Assembly (NCBI RefSeq): GCF_001269905.1
Contig: NZ_LHVK01000004.1
Location: 1 to 64,000, forward strand
Length of the DNA stretch: 64,000 nt
Source: Pseudomonas corrugata
GTDB taxonomy: Bacteria; Pseudomonadota; Gammaproteobacteria; Pseudomonadales; Pseudomonadaceae
Direction: 5' to 3'
Below, in pieces: positions 1 through 8,172 of this stretch. How positions within the stretch are numbered: the stretch's first letter is position 1; each line of letters begins with the position of its first letter. A program made the translations under genes and the position numbers. The notes beneath the pieces are model-generated. The model had not been told where the DNA came from. It saw only the letters and a program-made list of their open reading frames with translations, and did no database searches.

Positions 1-45
1 GGCCTGACCGAGGTATTTACCGAGGCGACTCAAGTCATTGAACAT
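1..45 (-). CDS. ybdD: YbdD/YjiX family small protein (partial, N-terminus only)
   Basis: Only the first 15 codons lie inside the window; they read MFNDLSRLGKYLGQA, which fits the N-terminus of the short YbdD (DUF466) proteins that habitually follow cstA. The start codon lies 16 bases after the cstA stop and has a GAGG ribosome site in that gap, so the two are co-transcribed. The family is small (about 65 residues) and its role beside CstA in peptide or pyruvate uptake is not settled. The identification rests on the short match plus the position. Confidence 0.7.
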   Translation of the reverse strand, partial: MFNDLSRLGKYLGQA

Positions 46-61
46 TGTTGCAATCCTCGCG

Positions 62-2128
62 TCAGGCGTCCGGCAGGGCCTGGAATGGTGCTTCTTTATC
101 CGTGCGCTCTTTCGTCCCCCAGGCGGCAACACCGACCTTGATCGCGTAGAACAGGATACTGAGCACCACGAACAGGAACAGCGTTGTCAGCGTGGCGTTG
201 GTGTAGGCGTTGAACACCACATGCTGCATCTGCTCGATGCTCTTGGCCGGGGCCAGGATCTGCCCTGCCGCCAGGGCATCGTTGTATTTGCGCGCCAGGG
301 CCAGGAAGCCGATCGCCGGATTGGCGTCGAACAGCTTGATCAGGCCCGCCGTGGTGGTGCAGATCAGCAGCCAGGCCGCCGGTAGCAGCGTGACCCAGAT
401 GTAGCGCTGGCGCTTCATCTTGATCAGCACCACGGTGCCGAGCATCAGGGCAATACCGGCCAGCATCTGGTTGGAGATGCCGAACAGCGGCCACAAGGTG
501 TTGATGCCGCCCAGCGGATCGATCACGCCCTGGTACAGCAGGTAGCCCCACAGCGCCACGCAACCGGCGGTGGCGATCAGGTTGGCGGTCCAGGATTCGG
601 TGCGCTTGAGCGAGGGCACGAACGAGCCCAACAGGTCCTGCAGCATGAACCGCCCGGCACGGGTGCCGGCGTCTACCGCCGTGAGGATGAACAGCGCTTC
701 GAACAGGATCGCGAAGTGGTACCAGAACGCCATGGTGTCCTCACCCGGCAGCACCGAATGCAGGATCTGCGCGATACCGACCGCCAGGGTCGGCGCACCG
801 CCGGCACGGGCCAGGACGGTGGTTTCGCCAATGTCCCGGGCCACCGCCTGCAGCGCGTCCGGAGTGACGGCAAAGCCCCAGCCGCTGATGGTCTGGGCCA
901 CGGCCACGACGTCACCGCCGACCACCGCCGCCGGGCTGTTCATGGCGAAATACACGCCCGGTTCGATCACCGACGCGGCAACCATCGCCATGATCGCCAC
1001 GAAGGACTCCATCAGCATGCCGCCGTAGCCGATGTAGCGGGCGTTGGTTTCATTGTCCAGCAGCTTGGGCGTGGTGCCCGAGGAGATCAGCGCGTGGAAA
1101 CCCGAGACCGCGCCGCAGGCGATGGTGATGAACAGGAACGGGAACAGCCCGCCCTTCCACACCGGGCCCATGCCGTTGGTGAACTGGGTCAGCGCCGGCA
1201 TTTTCAGCTCGGGCATGGTGATCAGGATGCCGATCGCCAGGGCGACGATGGTGCCGATCTTGAGGAAGGTCGACAGGTAGTCCCGCGGGGCCAGGATCAG
1301 CCACACCGGCAGCACCGCCGCGACGAAACCATAGCCGATCAGCATCCAGGTGATCTGGATCCCGGTAAAGCTGAAGGCCTTGGCCCAGACTGGATCGGCA
1401 GCGACCTGCCCGCCCAGCCAGATCGAACCCAGCAGCAACAGCACGCCAATGAGCGAGATTTCACCGATGCGGCCCGGGCGGATATAGCGCATGTAGATGC
1501 CCATGAACATCGCGATCGGAATGGTTGCCATCACCGTGAAGATCCCCCACGGGCTCTCGGCCAGGGCCTTGACCACGATCAGCGCCAGCACCGCGAGGAT
1601 GATGATCATGATCAGGAAGCAGCCGAACAGCGCGATGGTGCCGGGGATGCGGCCCATTTCCTCACGGACCATGTCACCCAGGGAGCGCCCGTTGCGGCGG
1701 GTGGACAGGAACAGGATCATGAAGTCCTGCACGGCCCCCGCCAGCACCACGCCGGCGATCAGCCAGAGCGTGCCGGGCAGGTAGCCCATCTGCGCCGCCA
1801 GCACCGGCCCGACCAATGGCCCTGCGCCGGCAATGGCGGCGAAGTGGTGACCGAAGAGGATATGCTTGTTGGTCGGAACGAAGTCCAGGCCATCGTTGTT
1901 GAGCACGGCAGGGGTGGCCCGGCGCGCATCGAGTTGCATCACGTTGTTGGCGATGAAGAGGCTGTAGTAGCGGTAGGCGACCAGGTAGATGGCCACGGCT
2001 GCGACGACGATCCAGAGGGCGTTGATGGGTTCGCCGCGGCGCAAGGCCACTACGCCCAGGGCGCATGCGCCTGCAACGGCCAGCAGGAGCCAGGGTATAT
2101 GGCGCAGCAGGCTATTATTGTTTTTCAT
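62..2128 (-). CDS. cstA: carbon starvation protein CstA, peptide/pyruvate transporter
   Basis: A 688-residue polytopic inner-membrane protein with the CstA family signature: about 16 to 18 hydrophobic segments and a conserved N-terminal half reading through LDARRATPAVLNNDGLDFVPTNK and the FGHHFAAIAGAGPLVGP block. CstA proteins take up peptides and, in some bacteria, pyruvate under carbon limitation. The start is set at MKNNNSLL because residues upstream of it are polar and do not belong to the family. It is followed immediately by ybdD and lies divergent from mapZ, the same arrangement as P. aeruginosa PA4606-PA4608 (recalled synteny). Confidence 0.93.
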   Translation of the reverse strand: MKNNNSLLRHIPWLLLAVAGACALGVVALRRGEPINALWIVVAAVAIYLVAYRYYSLFIANNVMQLDARRATPAVLNNDGLDFVPTNKHILFGHHFAAIAGAGPLVGPVLAAQMGYLPGTLWLIAGVVLAGAVQDFMILFLSTRRNGRSLGDMVREEMGRIPGTIALFGCFLIMIIILAVLALIVVKALAESPWGIFTVMATIPIAMFMGIYMRYIRPGRIGEISLIGVLLLLGSIWLGGQVAADPVWAKAFSFTGIQITWMLIGYGFVAAVLPVWLILAPRDYLSTFLKIGTIVALAIGILITMPELKMPALTQFTNGMGPVWKGGLFPFLFITIACGAVSGFHALISSGTTPKLLDNETNARYIGYGGMLMESFVAIMAMVAASVIEPGVYFAMNSPAAVVGGDVVAVAQTISGWGFAVTPDALQAVARDIGETTVLARAGGAPTLAVGIAQILHSVLPGEDTMAFWYHFAILFEALFILTAVDAGTRAGRFMLQDLLGSFVPSLKRTESWTANLIATAGCVALWGYLLYQGVIDPLGGINTLWPLFGISNQMLAGIALMLGTVVLIKMKRQRYIWVTLLPAAWLLICTTTAGLIKLFDANPAIGFLALARKYNDALAAGQILAPAKSIEQMQHVVFNAYTNATLTTLFLFVVLSILFYAIKVGVAAWGTKERTDKEAPFQALPDA

Positions 2129-2286
2129 TTTTTTATTCCAGCCAGGGTTGGACAAGAAAGACAGCCACCGAAGTTTAGCCCTAACGACAGCAAAGGCCAT
2201 CCCGGCATTCTCCTGTCTCCGGTCGAACGGTGACGATGACGCTTCAGTTGGGTCTATAGTCAGTGAATATTCAGAGGGATTGGGCT

Positions 2287-2643
2287 ATGAGCGAACGCCG
2301 CCGCTTCGTACGAATCGAGTTTCATGCCAGGACCGAACTGAGCCAGGGCGAGTACATCTGGCCAGTGAAGCTGCTGGACCTGTCTCTGAAAGGCCTGCTG
2401 ATCGAGAAGCCCGAGCCATGGCTGGGTGACCCCGAGCAGCCTTTCGAAGCCGATATCCACCTGGGCAAGGATGTCGACTTGAAAATGGAGGTTCGACTCG
2501 CCCACGACGACAACGGCCACTTGGGTTTTGTCTGCGAACATATCGACCTGGATTCCATCGCGCACCTGCGCCGCCTGGTGGAGTTGAATCTGGCCGATCA
2601 CAACGAGCTGGAGCGGGAATTGGCGGCGTTGATCCAGATCTGA
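2287..2643 (+). CDS. mapZ: PilZ-domain c-di-GMP adaptor, MapZ orthologue
   Basis: A 118-residue single-domain PilZ protein. The c-di-GMP motifs are present: RxxxR at residues 5-9 and DxSxxG at residues 31-36 (DLSLKG). The C-terminal half, with HIDLDSIAHLRRLVELNL, closely resembles P. aeruginosa PA4608 (MapZ), which binds c-di-GMP and inhibits the chemotaxis methyltransferase CheR1. The gene sits between cstA and radA exactly as PA4608 does. The start at MSERRRFVR was chosen over one eight codons earlier because it places the RxxxR motif at the usual distance from the N-terminus. Partner binding is inferred from orthology. Confidence 0.85.
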   Translation: MSERRRFVRIEFHARTELSQGEYIWPVKLLDLSLKGLLIEKPEPWLGDPEQPFEADIHLGKDVDLKMEVRLAHDDNGHLGFVCEHIDLDSIAHLRRLVELNLADHNELERELAALIQI

Positions 2644-2662
2644 CAGATATGCAGCCGCTGCA

Positions 2663-4030
2663 CTACTCGAACAACGCGTCCAGCGCCTGCTCCAACCGCG
2701 TCACGGCAATGATCTGCAAACCTGCCGGCGCTTCCTTCGGCGCGTTGCCCTTGGGCACGATGGCGCGTTTGAAACCATGCTTGGCCGCCTCCTTGAGTCG
2801 TTCCTGCCCGCTGGGCACCGGTCGGACTTCGCCCGACAGACCGACTTCACCGAACACCAGCAAATCATGGGGCAGCGGTCGATTGCGCAGGCTGGACATG
2901 ACGGCCGCCATCAACGCCAGGTCGGACGCGGTTTCCAGTACCTTCACGCCACCCACCACGTTGAGGAAAACGTCCTGGTCATGGGTAGGAATACCACCGT
3001 GTCGATGCAGCACGGCCAGCAACATCGCGAGCCGGTTCTGATCCAGCCCCAGCGTGACCCGGCGCGGGTTCGCCAGGTGGCTGTCGTCTACCAGCGCCTG
3101 CACTTCCACCAACATCGGTCGAGTCCCTTCCCAAGTCGCCATGACCACGCTGCCCGGCACTTCTTCCTGGGCACGCGTCAGAAAGATCGCAGAAGGATTG
3201 GAGACCTCTTTCAGGCCCCTGTCGGTCATGCCGAACACACCCAGCTCATTCACGGCACCAAAGCGATTCTTCACCGCCCGTAACAAACGCAGGCGACCAT
3301 CGGACTCGCCCTCGAAATACAGCACGGTATCGACCATGTGCTCCAGCACCCGCGGCCCCGCCAGCGCACCTTCCTTGGTGACATGGCCTACCAGGAAGAT
3401 CGCCGTGCCGCTCTGCTTGGCGTAACGAACCAGCAACGCCGCGCTTTCACGAACCTGGGACACACCACCCGGCGCCGATTGCAGTTGCTCGGTGAAAATC
3501 GTCTGGATCGAGTCGATCACCATCACCTTGGGCTTTTCCAGGCGCGCCGTGGCGATGATCGTTTCGATACAGGTCTCGGTCATGACCCGCAACTGATCCT
3601 GGGGCAACCCAAGACGCCGCGCGCGCATGGCGACTTGCTGCTGGGACTCTTCGCCGGTGACGTACAACGCCGGCATGCGTGTGGCGATGTTGCACAAGGT
3701 TTGCAACAGGATGGTGGATTTGCCGATACCCGGGTCACCGCCGATCAAGACCACCGAACCGTCCACCAGACCGCCACCCAACACGCGGTCCAGTTCACCG
3801 GAAGCGGTGGAGAACCGAGGGATCTCCTCGACACTGACTTCGGCCAGGGTCTTGATCTGTGCTTGCTGGCCGGCCCACCCGGTGCGTCCGGTGGGCGCCG
3901 CGGCACCGCCACTTTCCACCATGGTTTCGGTCAATGTGTTCCAGGCGCCGCACTCACCGCACTGGCCAGCCCATTTGGGAAAGGTCGAGCCGCACTCGGT
4001 GCAGCCGTACATGCGCTTTGCCTTGGCCAT
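2663..4030 (-). CDS. radA: DNA repair protein RadA (Sms)
   Basis: A 455-residue RadA/Sms ATPase acting in homologous recombination as a branch-migration helicase. An N-terminal zinc finger uses Cys10, Cys13, Cys24 and Cys27; a Walker A motif (GGDPGIGKST) and the RadA-specific KNRFG motif (VKNRFGAVNELGVF) follow; the C-terminal third is Lon-protease-like. Length matches the family. The start at MAKAKRMYGCTECG is fixed by the zinc finger. It is convergent with mapZ and has a 45-base repeated element in its leader (4069-4113). Confidence 0.96.
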   Translation of the reverse strand: MAKAKRMYGCTECGSTFPKWAGQCGECGAWNTLTETMVESGGAAAPTGRTGWAGQQAQIKTLAEVSVEEIPRFSTASGELDRVLGGGLVDGSVVLIGGDPGIGKSTILLQTLCNIATRMPALYVTGEESQQQVAMRARRLGLPQDQLRVMTETCIETIIATARLEKPKVMVIDSIQTIFTEQLQSAPGGVSQVRESAALLVRYAKQSGTAIFLVGHVTKEGALAGPRVLEHMVDTVLYFEGESDGRLRLLRAVKNRFGAVNELGVFGMTDRGLKEVSNPSAIFLTRAQEEVPGSVVMATWEGTRPMLVEVQALVDDSHLANPRRVTLGLDQNRLAMLLAVLHRHGGIPTHDQDVFLNVVGGVKVLETASDLALMAAVMSSLRNRPLPHDLLVFGEVGLSGEVRPVPSGQERLKEAAKHGFKRAIVPKGNAPKEAPAGLQIIAVTRLEQALDALFE

Positions 4031-4068
4031 CTGAACTCCGGGAGAAAAACCGCGATGATAGCCCAGCT

Positions 4069-4113
4069 GGTGGCCTGTACGGTCAACTCGAGCACTCAAA
4101 TCAACCTTACAGG
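4069..4113. repeat. 45-bp leader element, copy A (upstream of radA)
   Basis: By eye 35 of 45 positions match the stretch at 35145-35189. Both copies lie a few tens of bases before a start codon on the same strand (38 bases before radA here). The ends form an imperfect inverted repeat (CCTGTACGG with CCTTACAGG), so it could be an operator or a leader hairpin. No name is known to me. Confidence 0.6.
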
Positions 4114-4123
4114 GCACCAGGGT

Positions 4124-4672
4124 TCAGCGCGGGGCCGGCATTCTGATTTCACCCCGGGCCAGGTCCATCGCGGTATTGCCCAACGGATCCTGGGCCTGGA
4201 GGTCGGCGCCCTTGGCCTTCAAGGCGTCGAGCAGCTCCGTACGCTTGAACAAGCCGGCGTACATCGCGGCAGTCTGCCCCGCGCCGTTGCGCTGGTCGGG
4301 GCTGCAATCAGTGGATAACAGACGTCGCGCGATCTGCACTTCGCCCTTGAAAATAGCGCCCATCAACGCCGTATTGCCGCGCTTGTCCTGGACACAGGCA
4401 TCGGCCCCCGCAGCCAGCAGCCGCTCCACCGCAGGGCCATGACCGTGATAAGCCGCCAGGATCAGGGCGGTGTAGCCCTTCTCGTCCTGGGTATCGAGTG
4501 AGTAATGAGCGTCGATAAAGGCATCGAGCATGGACACGTCCCCCCGACGGGCGGCGTCGAAATAATAAGTTTGCAACTCTTCTTGTACAGCTGCCGGGTC
4601 GGTCGCAGCGGGCTGATCGGCCAACGCGGACAGTGACCAGATGGCAAGCAGGGAACACAGGAAATAACGCAT
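4124..4672 (-). CDS. ankB: ankyrin-repeat periplasmic protein AnkB
   Basis: A 182-residue protein with an N-terminal signal peptide (MRYFLCSLLAIWSLSALA, cleavage near ADQ) followed by about four ankyrin repeats, visible as the recurring G-TALILAAYHGH, GNTALMGAIFKGE, GQTAAMYAGLFKR and GNTAMDLARGE segments. It follows katB on the same strand with a 78-base gap. In P. aeruginosa ankB is co-transcribed with katB and supports full KatB activity and peroxide resistance; the same role is inferred here. A 27-base perfect hairpin lies in the gap and may lower ankB expression relative to katB. Confidence 0.9.
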   Translation of the reverse strand: MRYFLCSLLAIWSLSALADQPAATDPAAVQEELQTYYFDAARRGDVSMLDAFIDAHYSLDTQDEKGYTALILAAYHGHGPAVERLLAAGADACVQDKRGNTALMGAIFKGEVQIARRLLSTDCSPDQRNGAGQTAAMYAGLFKRTELLDALKAKGADLQAQDPLGNTAMDLARGEIRMPAPR

Positions 4673-4698
4673 CACGGTGCCTCCTTTTTGACTCAAGA

Positions 4699-4725
4699 CT
4701 GTGGGAGCAAGCCTTGCTCCCACAG
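4699..4725. repeat. REP-derived perfect hairpin between katB and ankB
   Basis: Thirteen-base arms (CTGTGGGAGCAAG and its complement) separated by a single base. It is a shrunken form of the REP palindrome found elsewhere in the window. No run of T follows on the minus strand, so it is not a standard terminator, but it lies inside the katB-ankB transcript. Confidence 0.85.
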
Positions 4726-4750
4726 GGCATGTAGCTGCCAGACTGACGGA

Positions 4751-6292
4751 TCAGTCGGTCAGTTTTTCCGCCAGCGCCTTGACGCGGGCCAGGTCACCTT
4801 TGGCGACACGAGCCACGCCGGTGCCATATTCCGGGTCGGCCTTGTAGAGGAACGACAGGATGATGTGCTTGCTCTCGTCATCGGTGGTGGCCAATGACCC
4901 ACCGAAGCTTTCAATCAGGTCATTGCGTTCCTTCTGGTTGAATGAGCGGTACAGGTCGCCGGCCTGCTTGAAGTTCTGCTCACGCTGGATCTTCGCCTGC
5001 TGGGTGCTGCCGCTCAGCGCGGTCTGGCTGTAGCGCGCCGATTGCAGCTCTTCGCGGGGCATCAGGCGACTCGGCTGGTAATTCACCCCGGTGCTGGTGC
5101 TCCCAGGGTTCATCGCGCCGTCCTGATTACCGGTGTTCACCGCCACCTTGGGGGCATTGATCGGTAATTGAAGGGCATTGGCGCCTATCCGGTACATTTG
5201 CGTATCGGCGTAGGAGAACACCCGCCCCTGCAACAGACGATCCTCCGAAGGCTCGATGCCCGGAACAACATTGGCCGGTGCCATCGCCACCTGTTCGGTT
5301 TCCTGGAAGACATTGGCCGGATTGCGGTTCAAAACCATCTGCCCGACTTTACGCTCAGGCACGCCCGGCCAGATCTTGGTTGCATCCAACGGGTCGAAAT
5401 CGAACTTGGACAAGTCCTGAGGTTTCAGGACCTGGACATACAGGTCCCACTTCGGAAAGTCGCCCTTATTGATATGACTCACCAAGTCGTTGGTCATATG
5501 GCTGTAATCCTGCCCTTGAACCTTCACCACTTCTTTCGGATCGAGATTCTTCAAGCCCTGCAAACTTTTCCAATGAAACTTGACGTAGTGGACTTCGCCC
5601 TTGGCATTCACCAACTTGTAGGCATGCACACCATTACCGTCCATTTCACGGTAACTGGCCGGAGTACCGGAGTTGGAATACAACTCGGTCAGCGTCCGGG
5701 TTGCTTCTGGTACATGGGAGAAGAAGTCGAAACGACGTGAGTCGTCGTCCAGGTTGGTCCGTGGATCAGGTTTGAACGCATGGACCATGTCAGGAAACTT
5801 GATGGCATCGCGAATGAAGAAGGTCGGGAAGTTGTTCCCCACCAGGTCCCAGTTACCGTCGGCCGTGTAGAACTTGGTGGCAAAGCCCCGAGGGTCACGC
5901 AAGGTTTCCGGCGAATGATTGCCATGTACCACGGCAGAAAAACGCACGAACACGGGAGTGGCCTGCCCTGCCGCAAAGACCTTCGCCTTGGTCAAGTCAC
6001 TGAGGTCGCTGGACACGGTGAAGGTGCCATGGGCGCCGGTGCCACGGGCATGCACCACACGCTCGGGAATGCGCTCACGATCGAAACGCTGGAGTTTCTG
6101 GATCAGTTGCACGTCCTGCAGCAAAGCCGGCCCATTGGGGCCTGCCGTCTGCGAGTTCTGGTTGTCGCCGACGGCCGCTCCGTTGTCGCGGGTCAGGGTG
6201 GCAGCGTTGACGGAAAAGGACAGCAGGCCAGCGCTCAGCACAAAAAGAGCGCGACGTTGGGGAAAAGTCCCACCGCCAAGGGAAGTATTCAT
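4751..6292 (-). CDS. katB: periplasmic monofunctional catalase KatB
   Basis: A 513-residue small-subunit heme catalase, the same length as P. aeruginosa KatB. Residues 1 to about 30 form an export signal (hydrophobic stretch LFVLSAGLLSFSVNA), so the enzyme acts in the periplasm. The distal His lies in RVVHARGTGAHGTF and the proximal heme-ligand Tyr in RVFSYADTQMYR. The start at MNTSLGGGTF is supported by an AGAGGAAAC ribosome site just upstream. The gene heads the katB-ankB unit. In P. aeruginosa katB is induced by peroxide through OxyR, and a possible OxyR site lies at 6368-6404. Confidence 0.94.
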   Translation of the reverse strand: MNTSLGGGTFPQRRALFVLSAGLLSFSVNAATLTRDNGAAVGDNQNSQTAGPNGPALLQDVQLIQKLQRFDRERIPERVVHARGTGAHGTFTVSSDLSDLTKAKVFAAGQATPVFVRFSAVVHGNHSPETLRDPRGFATKFYTADGNWDLVGNNFPTFFIRDAIKFPDMVHAFKPDPRTNLDDDSRRFDFFSHVPEATRTLTELYSNSGTPASYREMDGNGVHAYKLVNAKGEVHYVKFHWKSLQGLKNLDPKEVVKVQGQDYSHMTNDLVSHINKGDFPKWDLYVQVLKPQDLSKFDFDPLDATKIWPGVPERKVGQMVLNRNPANVFQETEQVAMAPANVVPGIEPSEDRLLQGRVFSYADTQMYRIGANALQLPINAPKVAVNTGNQDGAMNPGSTSTGVNYQPSRLMPREELQSARYSQTALSGSTQQAKIQREQNFKQAGDLYRSFNQKERNDLIESFGGSLATTDDESKHIILSFLYKADPEYGTGVARVAKGDLARVKALAEKLTD

Positions 6293-6367
6293 AGCGTTTC
6301 CTCTGATGTTATAGAGCGCATCCATGTGCGCTTGTCAGAGGCTAGTGCCCGAAAAAGCAAAACCTAA

Positions 6368-6404
6368 ATAGAAATGCCGTACCACACTGATAGAGAAAAC
6401 CTTG
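6368..6404 (-). promoter_or_regulatory. candidate OxyR site upstream of katB
   Basis: Two ATAG tetranucleotides begin at 6368 and 6390, exactly 22 bases apart, the spacing between repeated half-sites in the extended OxyR consensus. The second half-site also carries the expected A and CT further in; the first is poor. The position, about 75 to 110 bases before the katB start, is suitable. This is inference from spacing and from known OxyR control of katB in P. aeruginosa. Confidence 0.35.
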
Positions 6405-6572
6405 TAGGGCGTCCGCTTGAAACCGCGTATCACGCGCGATTGATGGCACTTTGTAAACTTTTAGAAGGGAGCCAGGTCGATAGCTGGGGAGCTTTGTAAG
6501 TAGACGTGTCGAGCGAGACGCGTTTAGCTGAATTACACTGCCATTCAATTCATTTATCACAAGGAACTGTTC

Positions 6573-6986
6573 ATGGGCATGTTAAGCGAGTTCAAGGCCT
6601 TCGCGGTCAAAGGCAATGTCGTCGACATGGCCGTCGGGATCATCATCGGGGCCGCTTTCGGCAAAATCGTATCGTCATTCGTGGGCGATGTCGTCATGCC
6701 TCCGATCGGCCTGCTGATTGGCGGGGTGGACTTCAGTGACCTGGCCATCACTCTCAAGGCTGCCCAAGGTGACGCACCTGCAGTGGTACTGGCCTACGGC
6801 AAGTTCATCCAGAGCACCATTGATTTCATCATCGTCGCGTTCGCCATCTTCATGGGCGTCAAAGCGATCAACCGCCTCAAGCGTGAAGAGGCCGTTGCCC
6901 CGAGTGCGCCGCCGGTTCCGAGCAAGGAAGAACTGCTGCTGAGCGAGATTCGCGACCTGCTCAAGGCCCAGAACGAAAAGCCCTGA
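6573..6986 (+). CDS. mscL: large-conductance mechanosensitive channel MscL
   Basis: A 137-residue MscL. The conserved N-terminal helix and first membrane segment read [20 protein letters not shown] followed by [20 protein letters not shown]; the second membrane segment is near residues 75-100 and a charged C-terminal helix ends the protein. The pentameric inner-membrane channel releases solutes on sudden osmotic downshock. An AAGGAACT ribosome site precedes the ATG. It is divergent from katB, as in the PA4613-PA4614 pair. Confidence 0.97.
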   Translation: MGMLSEFKAFAVKGNVVDMAVGIIIGAAFGKIVSSFVGDVVMPPIGLLIGGVDFSDLAITLKAAQGDAPAVVLAYGKFIQSTIDFIIVAFAIFMGVKAINRLKREEAVAPSAPPVPSKEELLLSEIRDLLKAQNEKP

Positions 6987-7102
6987 GCGCTATTTGCTGG
7001 AGTGGTTCGTCACGCAACGCTGAGGCAGCCCTGATGTGGGGCTGCTACACAGCCCAGCGGGAGCAAGCTCCCTCGCCGCAAGACTCGTGCTTGGCTCTAC
7101 GC

Positions 7103-7879
7103 CTACCAATAGTTTTCCACCGCCACCTGGCCCGGCCGCCGGGAAAGGCTCAGTTGCAGGCCCCTGGCCTTGAGCAGCTTGCGCGTGTCGTCGATCATCT
7201 GGGGATTGCCACACAACATGACCCGCGAATGCTCCGGCGTCAGCGCTACCCCGGCCGCTCGTTCCAGTTCGCCATTTTCAAGCAGCGCCGTGATGCGTCC
7301 GTTCAGTGCCCCGGGATGCTGTTCACGGGTCACGGTCGCGATAAAACGAAACTTATGGGCGTGCTCGGCCAGGTAATCGCGTCGACCCAGCCCGTCGATC
7401 AGGTCCTGATACGCCAGCTCCTTGGCCTCGCGGACGCTGTACACGAGAATGATCCGCTCGAATCTCTCCCACACCTCGAAATCCTGGAGAATCGAAAGGA
7501 ACGGCGCCACTCCCGTCCCGGTGGACAGCAACCATAGATCCCGTCCGTCAACGAAACGGTCCAGCGTCAGGTAACCAAATGCCTGACGATCAACCAACAA
7601 GCTGTCATCCGGTTTCAAGCGGCTGAGTTCACTGGTGAACTCGCCATCCGGAACGACGATGGAAAAAAATTCCAGAAACTCGTCGAACGGCGAGGACACC
7701 ATGGAATAGGCCCTCCAGACGGTATTGCCGTCCGCTTTGACCACCCCCAGCCGGGCGAACTGGCCCGCCCGGAAACGAAAACCACGATCCCGGGAGATGC
7801 GCAAGGTAAACAAATGGGAGGTCAACGGCTGCACGTCCAGCAGGGTTTGACGGGTGAACTTCTCTGCGCTGTCGGTCAT
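7103..7879 (-). CDS. ferredoxin/flavodoxin-NADP+ reductase, E. coli-type subclass
   Basis: A 258-residue FAD-binding reductase transferring electrons between NADPH and ferredoxin or flavodoxin. The FAD motif RAYSMVSSP and the NADP-binding STGTGVAPFLS loop are visible. The chain ends in VENYW: a terminal Trp marks the E. coli Fpr subclass, whereas the main Pseudomonas Fpr ends in FVEK, so this is the second paralogue, matching PA4615 in position. The start at MTDSAEKF was chosen because 21 further upstream residues are not family-like. Likely role: redox balance or oxidative stress, next to katB and mscL. Confidence 0.88.
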   Translation of the reverse strand: MTDSAEKFTRQTLLDVQPLTSHLFTLRISRDRGFRFRAGQFARLGVVKADGNTVWRAYSMVSSPFDEFLEFFSIVVPDGEFTSELSRLKPDDSLLVDRQAFGYLTLDRFVDGRDLWLLSTGTGVAPFLSILQDFEVWERFERIILVYSVREAKELAYQDLIDGLGRRDYLAEHAHKFRFIATVTREQHPGALNGRITALLENGELERAAGVALTPEHSRVMLCGNPQMIDDTRKLLKARGLQLSLSRRPGQVAVENYW

Positions 7880-8001
7880 GAGCCACTCCAAAGGGACGAG
7901 GATCACAGTGTCCCGCAAAGTGAGCGTCTTAACCACCGACAAAGAGTAATGGCATTTTAATTACAACTGCTTCACCCACTCACTGGAAACATCTACCAAA
8001 G

Positions 8002-8029
8002 CTGTACAAGTATAAAAAACTTGTAGCAG
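8002..8029. promoter_or_regulatory. inverted repeat upstream of the LuxR solo
   Basis: CTGTACAAGT (8002-8011) and ACTTGTAGCAG (8019-8029) are complementary apart from one extra base, around an A-rich 7-base centre. The half-site CTGTACA resembles the ends of lux boxes, but the whole is longer than the usual 20-base lux box. It lies between the divergent reductase gene and the LuxR gene. Confidence 0.4.
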
Positions 8030-8098
8030 TAGAAACTTCACGACGTATATTCGTAAATACCGCCCGTAGTCAGTGACATTAAAAATTCTAACTACTGC

Positions 8099-8114
8099 GT
8101 AGGAAAAGTCCTAC
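8099..8114. promoter_or_regulatory. perfect palindrome GTAGGA-N4-TCCTAC before the LuxR gene
   Basis: Six-base perfect arms around AAAG, 58 bases before the LuxR-family start codon. The right arm runs into TACACT, a fair -10 hexamer at 8112. Position and symmetry suit a dimeric activator or autoregulator; no matching known box is asserted. Confidence 0.45.
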
Positions 8115-8172
8115 ACTGTGTGTTCGCACCAGATTGGATCCACGCAGTTGAACGTCAATCCAGGAGACGACG

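Noticed and set aside
716..2233. 505-residue open frame on the plus strand
   Set aside because: Antisense shadow of cstA; composition is Gly/His/Asp/Gln/Arg-rich with no recognisable domain, as expected opposite a GC-rich membrane-protein gene.
4699..4725. Rho-independent terminator after katB
   Set aside because: The hairpin is perfect but no T run follows on the minus strand, so simple termination is unlikely.
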